NCBI GenBank assembly: GCA_964556005.1
Contig: CAZKUR010000124.1
Coordinates: 1 to 9,229, forward strand
Source of the DNA: CAZKUR01 sp964556005
GTDB lineage: Bacteria > Bacteroidota > Ignavibacteria > Ignavibacteriales > Ignavibacteriaceae
DNA: 9,229 bases
Reading direction: 5' to 3'
A program made the translations under genes and the position numbers. Within the stretch, counting starts at the first letter, position 1. Each line of letters starts with the position of its first letter. Below the pieces are notes generated by a model. That model was not told where the DNA came from. It did no database searches and saw only the letters and a list, made by a program, of their open reading frames with translations. This document shows positions 6,087 through 9,229 of this stretch, one piece after another.

Positions 6087-6188
6087 ATGGATGAGATTAT
6101 GGGAAGTAATCTGAAAGAGTGGAATTTTTCGGATTTTCACCATTTCCGGTTCTTACCGGTAAAATCCGGTAAGGTGACCGTTAAATGA
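6087..6188 (+). CDS. Possible small protein of 33 residues overlapping the CCGG dyad
   Basis: ATG at 6087 to TGA at 6186-6188 gives 33 codons with a mixed, protein-like composition (for example LKEWNFSDFHHFRFLPV, residues 9-25). There is no Shine-Dalgarno. A TTTACA-N18-TAAAAT promoter-like pair ends on the ATG itself, so it would initiate inside the frame, near a second in-frame ATG at 6099. The last half of the frame is the inverted repeat at 6137-6177. The frame may be chance in a non-coding element. Confidence 0.15.
   Translation: MDEIMGSNLKEWNFSDFHHFRFLPVKSGKVTVK
6137..6177. repeat. Long CCGG-centred imperfect inverted repeat after the zinc-ribbon gene
   Basis: The element is symmetric about 6157: TCACC (6137-6141) faces GGTGA (6173-6177), CCGG at 6146 faces CCGG at 6166, and the middle is the perfect palindrome TTACCGGTAA (6153-6162). 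The arms pair over about 20 bases with one bulge and a few mismatches. CCGGT recurs every 10 bases at 6146, 6156 and 6166. It begins 22 bases beyond the zinc-ribbon stop, where a terminator would be expected, but neither strand has a T-tract after the stem. It may be a non-canonical terminator, an RNA-stabilising hairpin or a protein-binding site. Confidence 0.6.
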
Positions 6189-6198
6189 TGGATTTTAA

Positions 6199-6927
6199 TT
6201 ATTCTGCGTCTACGGTTTCAGTTATTTCAACAGATACCAAAATTCGTCCGCAATATTCACAGTAAAAGAGCCTGTTGTTTCTTCTAATTTCCAGTTGACG
6301 CTGTGAAGGAACGATATTATGACAACCCGAACATGCGGATCTTTTAATCGTGGCAACGGCAATTCCGTTCTTGGCTTTTCGGATTCTCATGTAAGAAGAA
6401 TAATCAGGTTTTTTAACCGTTGCTTCAACCGATTTTCTAAGTGTTTTTAATTTAACTTCTTCTTTTTCATTTGCTTTAATGATTTCCTTTAAATCGGCCT
6501 GTTTTGTTTTGAGGTCGTCTTTCATCTCGTCGAGCACAGGTTTAATTTCTTCGATTTCCTCACTTAATCTTTTGCTTGAATCTGCGAGCGAATCGTTTTC
6601 TTCTTCAAGTCTTTTTATGTTTTCTTCGGTATGGTCGATTTCTTTTGTCAGAGCGTCATATTCTTTATTGTTTCTTACCTGATAAAGCTGGGCTTTAAAT
6701 CTTTTCTGACTCTCTTTCAGCTTTTCGATTTCTTCTTCGTTTTCTTCTCTTTTTTTGAGCGATTCCTTCTGCTCCTTTTCTTTACTCTCAATATCTTCCT
6801 TCAAGCTGTTGATTTTTGCCTCGAGCTCTCGAACAGCATTTGGAAGATCCCCGCGTAAAGCTTCAAGCTCATCCAACTGCTCGTCGATCTTTTGAAGCTC
6901 ATAAAGAGTTTTTAACCTGTCGTACAA
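6199..6927 (-). CDS. Coiled-coil protein with C-terminal C4 zinc ribbon (zf-RING_7 / CdsZ-FlgZ family)
   Basis: The 242-residue protein has a long, highly charged coiled coil (about residues 10-170, dense in Glu and Lys), followed by a C4 zinc ribbon with Cys199, Cys202, Cys223 and Cys226 in CSGCHNIVPSQRQ...FYCEYCGR. This is the layout of the DUF164 family that includes H. pylori HP0958 and chlamydial CdsZ, thought to bind nucleic acids or act as adaptors. The general function is unsettled. The core motif VRNNKEYDALTKEI (about 84-97) in the coil is typical. The start is TTG 6927, supported by AGGAG eight bases upstream; no ATG fits. That Shine-Dalgarno overlaps the stop of the upstream nif3-family gene, 12 bases away. 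These two genes commonly occur together. There is no signal peptide or membrane segment. Confidence 0.92.
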   Translation of the reverse strand: MYDRLKTLYELQKIDEQLDELEALRGDLPNAVRELEAKINSLKEDIESKEKEQKESLKKREENEEEIEKLKESQKRFKAQLYQVRNNKEYDALTKEIDHTEENIKRLEEENDSLADSSKRLSEEIEEIKPVLDEMKDDLKTKQADLKEIIKANEKEEVKLKTLRKSVEATVKKPDYSSYMRIRKAKNGIAVATIKRSACSGCHNIVPSQRQLEIRRNNRLFYCEYCGRILVSVEITETVDAE

Positions 6928-6935
6928 TTTATATA

Positions 6936-6940
6936 CTCCT
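6936..6940 (-). promoter_or_regulatory. Shine-Dalgarno deciding the TTG start of the zinc-ribbon gene
   Basis: AGGAG lies eight bases before TTG 6927 on the minus strand and shares one base with the TGA stop (6942-6940) of the nif3-family gene. It fixes the unusual start codon and suggests translational coupling of the two genes. Confidence 0.75.
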
Positions 6941-8049
6941 CAATTATTATAAAAAATTATAGGGTTCGTGGACCCGTTAAATTTAAAAATTTTTATTTCT
7001 TTGTTTTCTAAAATTTGATTTAATTTATTTTCAATTTCATTTAAGGAATGAATTTCAGTTTCATAATGCCCCGCATCAATTAAAAGAATTTTCCCTTCTG
7101 CTTCCTGGAAGTTATGGTATTTTATATCCGCCGTTACGTATGTGTCCGCTCCTGCTTTAATTGCATCATGGAGATATTCGAAACCCGAACCGCCGCAGAC
7201 AGCTACCGTTTTAATTTTGTCTTTCTTACCTGCTGTATAACGGAAATTTTTTATCTTTAAGCTTTTTGAAATATGATCGAGAAAACTTTTTATATCCATG
7301 CTTTCCTTTAGTTCACCGACAGCACCCGGGCCGTAATTATCATTTGAGTTATCCAGCGGGTAGATATCGAAAGCAACTTCCTCGTACGGATGAACTTCCT
7401 TCATTTTTTGAATTGCCTTATCGATTTTCCATTTGTCGACTTTAACTTCCAATCTTACCTCATCGACTTTTTCAAAACGGGATTTTTCGCCTCTTACAGG
7501 GTCAGTATCAGGTGAACCGAAGAAAGTGCCTTCACCTTTTGCTCTGAAGCTGCAATTGCGGTACTTACCGGTTATTCCTCCACCTGCATTAAAAATTGCT
7601 TCAGCTACTTTTTCAACCGAATCCGGAGGAACAAATACGATTAGCTTATATTGATTGGATCTTATATTGGTTAGGAATTTTATGTTCTTCAGCTTCAATA
7701 CCTTGGCAAGTTCAAAACTGACACCATCTTTTGTGTAATCAAGGTTGGTGTGTGCAGAGTAGAGGGTGATATCGTTTTTAATCAGTTTCCGTATGATTTT
7801 GGAATTCTTGTCAGAATGAAAATCCAGCTTTTTTACCGGGTTAAACAAAAGCGGATGATGACTAATAATTAAATTACATTTTTTTAGAACCGCTTCCCGT
7901 ATCACATTTTCATTTACATCAAGACAGAGCATAATATTTTTTAACTCACTATTTGATGACCCAACTTGCAGCCCTGCATTATCTCTTTGCCACGAAATTT
8001 CTTTCGGAGCCCAATTTTCAATATGTTCAAATACTTTCTTTGTGGTCAT
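6940..8049 (-). CDS. Nif3-like dinuclear-metal-centre protein with inserted PII/CutA-like domain (YqfO type)
   Basis: This DUF34/NIF3 family member has 369 residues, the long form with a central insert like B. subtilis YqfO, compared with about 250 for E. coli YbgI. Family members form toroidal hexamers binding two metal ions, and a role in GTP cyclohydrolase I-like or metal-insertion chemistry has been discussed without a settled function. Metal ligands are visible: His64-His65 in ISHHPLLF, His100 and Asp104 in YSAHTNLD, and His328 and Glu332 in DAGHYETE. The N-terminal WQRDNAGLQVG (20-30) and the CGGSGFEYLHDAIKAGADTY block (285-304) are family marks. The insert (about 133-233) contains HPYEEVAFDIYPL. 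The start is ATG 8049, right before the first helix. Immediately upstream is a strong terminator, so this gene lacks an obvious promoter of its own. Confidence 0.94.
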   Translation of the reverse strand: MTTKKVFEHIENWAPKEISWQRDNAGLQVGSSNSELKNIMLCLDVNENVIREAVLKKCNLIISHHPLLFNPVKKLDFHSDKNSKIIRKLIKNDITLYSAHTNLDYTKDGVSFELAKVLKLKNIKFLTNIRSNQYKLIVFVPPDSVEKVAEAIFNAGGGITGKYRNCSFRAKGEGTFFGSPDTDPVRGEKSRFEKVDEVRLEVKVDKWKIDKAIQKMKEVHPYEEVAFDIYPLDNSNDNYGPGAVGELKESMDIKSFLDHISKSLKIKNFRYTAGKKDKIKTVAVCGGSGFEYLHDAIKAGADTYVTADIKYHNFQEAEGKILLIDAGHYETEIHSLNEIENKLNQILENKEIKIFKFNGSTNPIIFYNN

Positions 8050-8052
8050 TGC

Positions 8053-8088
8053 AAAAAAAAATGCACTTCTTTTTGGGAGTGCATTTTT
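8053..8088 (-). terminator. Strong intrinsic terminator just upstream of the nif3-family start codon
   Basis: Perfect 11-base arms AAAAATGCACT (8057-8067) and AGTGCATTTTT (8078-8088) enclose a 10-base loop. On the minus strand the stem runs into nine T residues (8061-8053). It starts six bases after the stop of the 25-codon ORF and its T-run ends three bases before the nif3 ATG. It also forms a stem followed by a shorter T-run for plus-strand transcription, but no plus-strand gene ends there. Confidence 0.85.
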
Positions 8089-8094
8089 AAATTT

Positions 8095-8172
8095 TTAGTC
8101 TGAGAAATCTAAGTCTTCAGATGCTATAAACTTTCTTTTGAATACTGTTTGATCTAATCGAATTTTTACCAT
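8095..8172 (-). CDS. Candidate small protein of 25 residues, or the body of a small RNA
   Basis: ATG 8172 to TAA 8097-8095 encodes 25 residues beginning MVKIRLDQTVFKRKF and ending in the acidic SEDLDFSD. The N-terminal half is basic and the C-terminal half acidic, with no hydrophobic segment, so a soluble small protein is expected. An in-frame TAA four codons upstream limits the start to this ATG. A promoter-like pair lies directly upstream and a strong terminator starts six bases after the stop, so the frame fits neatly inside a predicted transcript of about 125 bases. There is no Shine-Dalgarno, and the predicted leader is only about six bases, so initiation would be near-leaderless. I recognise no family. 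Alternatives are a small regulatory RNA, or a leader peptide for the nif3-family gene downstream. Confidence 0.45.
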   Translation of the reverse strand: MVKIRLDQTVFKRKFIASEDLDFSD

Positions 8173-8184
8173 ATTAAGTGCTTA

Positions 8185-8213
8185 AATATACGATTTCGAT
8201 TCCTAATATACAA
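8185..8213 (-). promoter_or_regulatory. Promoter-like element for the mini-gene
   Basis: On the minus strand TTGTAT (8213-8208) and TATATT (8190-8185) are separated by 17 bases, good sigma70-type geometry. The same sequence reads TTG-N20-TATATTTA, one base from the Bacteroidota TAnnTTTG -7 consensus at acceptable spacing. Predicted initiation is near 8178, about six bases before the ATG of the small ORF. Confidence 0.45.
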
Positions 8214-8343
8214 TAATTGCGCCAGTAAAAAGAAAGATCCCAATACGTATAAAGTGATATAAATAACATTTATTTATTGAACCATCTGAATAACTAACAA
8301 ATAATATTCGAAAAAGTTACAGCATAAAATCAAAATCAAAACA

Positions 8344-8365
8344 CTAAAAATTCATTCGTTTTTAG
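8344..8365 (-). terminator. Weak A/T hairpin after ispG
   Basis: CTAAAAA (8344-8350) and TTTTTAG (8359-8365) form a seven-base, almost entirely A-T stem directly at the ispG stop codon. On the minus strand it is followed by a T-rich stretch (TGTTTTGATTTTGATTTT). As an intrinsic terminator it is weak, because the stem has only one G-C pair. Confidence 0.25.
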
Positions 8366-9229
8366 CTAACCGGCCTCAATCCAGTTGCCGTCTTCTTTAA
8401 TTAAATCTATCAGTTCATCAACCGCATTATCAGAAGGAATATTTCTTTTAACGACATCCTTGGCTCTGTACAAAGTTATTTTTCCGACTCCCGAACCGAC
8501 ATAACCGTAATCAGCATCCGCCATTTCTCCTGGACCGTTTACGATGCATCCCATAATAGCAATCTTTACACCTTTTAAGTGTTCTGTTCTTTTACGTATC
8601 AAATCGGTTGTTGATTGGAGATCAAATAAAGTTCTTCCGCATGATGGACATGCTATGTATTCAGTTTTGGAAATTCTTGCTCTTGCTGCTTGAAGAATTC
8701 CGAAAAGAATTCTGTTGATTATTTTTTCTTTTGTTTCTTTTCCGTTAATGAAACTTCTAACATAAGCTTCGGAGCTTTTTTCTTTTTTGTCGGAAAATTT
8801 TCCTTGAACTTCAGCCCAAACTCCATCGCCGAATCCGTCGATTAATAATGCACCGAAATCGGTTGAAGAATAAAGCATAAAATTATTCGAATCAATATTA
8901 GAGTAAGCTCTTTTTATGATAACCGGGTTTTCAATTTTATTAATTAATAAATCACAAAACACTCTTCTTTGTTCTGCCAATCCGTGTGAGTTGTTGGTTT
9001 CAAGAATTATTACAACTGTACGATCATCTTTAATTTCATCTAAGAATTCTTCATTTAAGTCTTCAATTTTTAATGTAACGAAATTGCTGATTTCGGATTT
9101 ATAATTTTCATTCAAATATTCTTGAATATCTAAAAGCGGAAAACCTTTTGTTTGATCTTTGAGTCGCTTCCATAATTCAAAATCGTAAATTGCTTTTAAG
9201 CCGTTTGGAATATCAAAATCGACATCGTT
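8366..9229 (-). CDS. ispG: 4-hydroxy-3-methylbut-2-enyl diphosphate synthase IspG (GcpE), 3' part
   Basis: IspG is the [4Fe-4S] enzyme of the MEP isoprenoid pathway that converts the cyclic diphosphate MEcPP to HMBPP. The frame is open to the right edge, so the 5' end lies outside; a TTG at 9115 is internal, not the start. The visible 287 residues end at TAG 8368-8366. The iron-sulfur domain shows YIACPSCGRTLFD with Cys194 and Cys197 (fragment numbering) and IMGCIVNGPGEMADADYGYVG with Cys228 and the catalytic Glu235 after GPG. Upstream of the cluster domain is a long segment (DRTVVIILETNN, SSTDFGALLIDGFGDGVW) absent from the short E. coli form. It fits the three-domain large IspG of Bacteroidota, Chlorobi, Chlamydiae and plants. 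It is probably first of the minus-strand genes seen here, but a 316-base gap separates it from nif3. Confidence 0.95.
   Translation of the reverse strand, partial: NDVDFDIPNGLKAIYDFELWKRLKDQTKGFPLLDIQEYLNENYKSEISNFVTLKIEDLNEEFLDEIKDDRTVVIILETNNSHGLAEQRRVFCDLLINKIENPVIIKRAYSNIDSNNFMLYSSTDFGALLIDGFGDGVWAEVQGKFSDKKEKSSEAYVRSFINGKETKEKIINRILFGILQAARARISKTEYIACPSCGRTLFDLQSTTDLIRKRTEHLKGVKIAIMGCIVNGPGEMADADYGYVGSGVGKITLYRAKDVVKRNIPSDNAVDELIDLIKEDGNWIEAG

Larger units (their letters stand above)
8050..8365. other. Intergenic region between ispG and the nif3-family gene
   Basis: The region contains a compact transcription unit on the minus strand: promoter-like elements at 8213-8185, a 25-codon ORF at 8172-8095 and an intrinsic terminator at 8088-8053. 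All three are listed separately. The part nearer ispG (8214-8365) is AT-rich, with a weak A/T hairpin at 8344-8365 overlapping the ispG stop and no other recognisable structure. Confidence 0.7.

Noticed and set aside
9115..9115. TTG 9115 as the start of ispG
   Set aside because: The same frame continues open for 38 codons to the window edge, and the conserved N-terminal barrel must lie upstream.
1..9229. CRISPR array, insertion sequence, tRNA, or defence/biosynthetic system
   Set aside because: No spaced identical repeats of suitable length, transposase motifs, cloverleaf or system-specific proteins were seen on either strand.

Overview
The window is AT-rich and carries compact housekeeping genes, almost all on the minus strand. 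Several things suggest a member of the Bacteroidota/Chlorobiota/Ignavibacteriota group, perhaps an ignavibacterium. The isoprenoid enzyme IspG appears to be the long form with an insert. Most starts lack a Shine-Dalgarno sequence, although a few have a good one. The style of RecJ and of the Nif3/zinc-ribbon pair also fits. This placement is inference from protein style and base composition, not from a phylogeny.

Layout from left to right. Bases 1-657 are AT-rich and mostly intergenic, with two weak small-ORF candidates. A plus-strand FAA-hydrolase gene follows (658-1314). After a 343-base convergent gap come, on the minus strand, ruvA (1658-2236), ruvC (2426-2965), a yebC-family gene (3002-3727), recJ (3740-5458) and the RNase P RNA gene rnpB (about 5496-5909). 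A 290-base gap holds a striking CCGG dyad. It is followed by a minus-strand pair, a coiled-coil/C4 zinc-ribbon protein (6199-6927) and a Nif3-family protein (6940-8049). A 316-base gap holds a likely mini-gene: promoter, 25-codon ORF and strong intrinsic terminator. The window ends in the 3' part of ispG (8366-9229), whose 5' end lies beyond the edge.

Transcription of the minus-strand block runs ispG, mini-gene, nif3, zinc ribbon, rnpB, recJ, yebC, ruvC, ruvA. RecJ degrades 5' ends of single-stranded DNA in RecFOR-type repair. RuvA and RuvC act later on Holliday junctions, with RuvB encoded elsewhere. YebC is a translation or transcription factor often found beside ruvC. The recJ/yebC and nif3/zinc-ribbon junctions are tight, with the Shine-Dalgarno of the second gene overlapping the stop codon of the first, which suggests translational coupling.

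I see no mobile element, CRISPR array, tRNA, rRNA gene, defence system or biosynthetic cluster. The most interesting item is the unannotated mini-gene at about 8053-8213, whose terminator ends three bases before the nif3 start codon. Next is the 41-base CCGG dyad at 6137-6177. Everything else is ordinary core genome with some low-complexity intergenic repeats.
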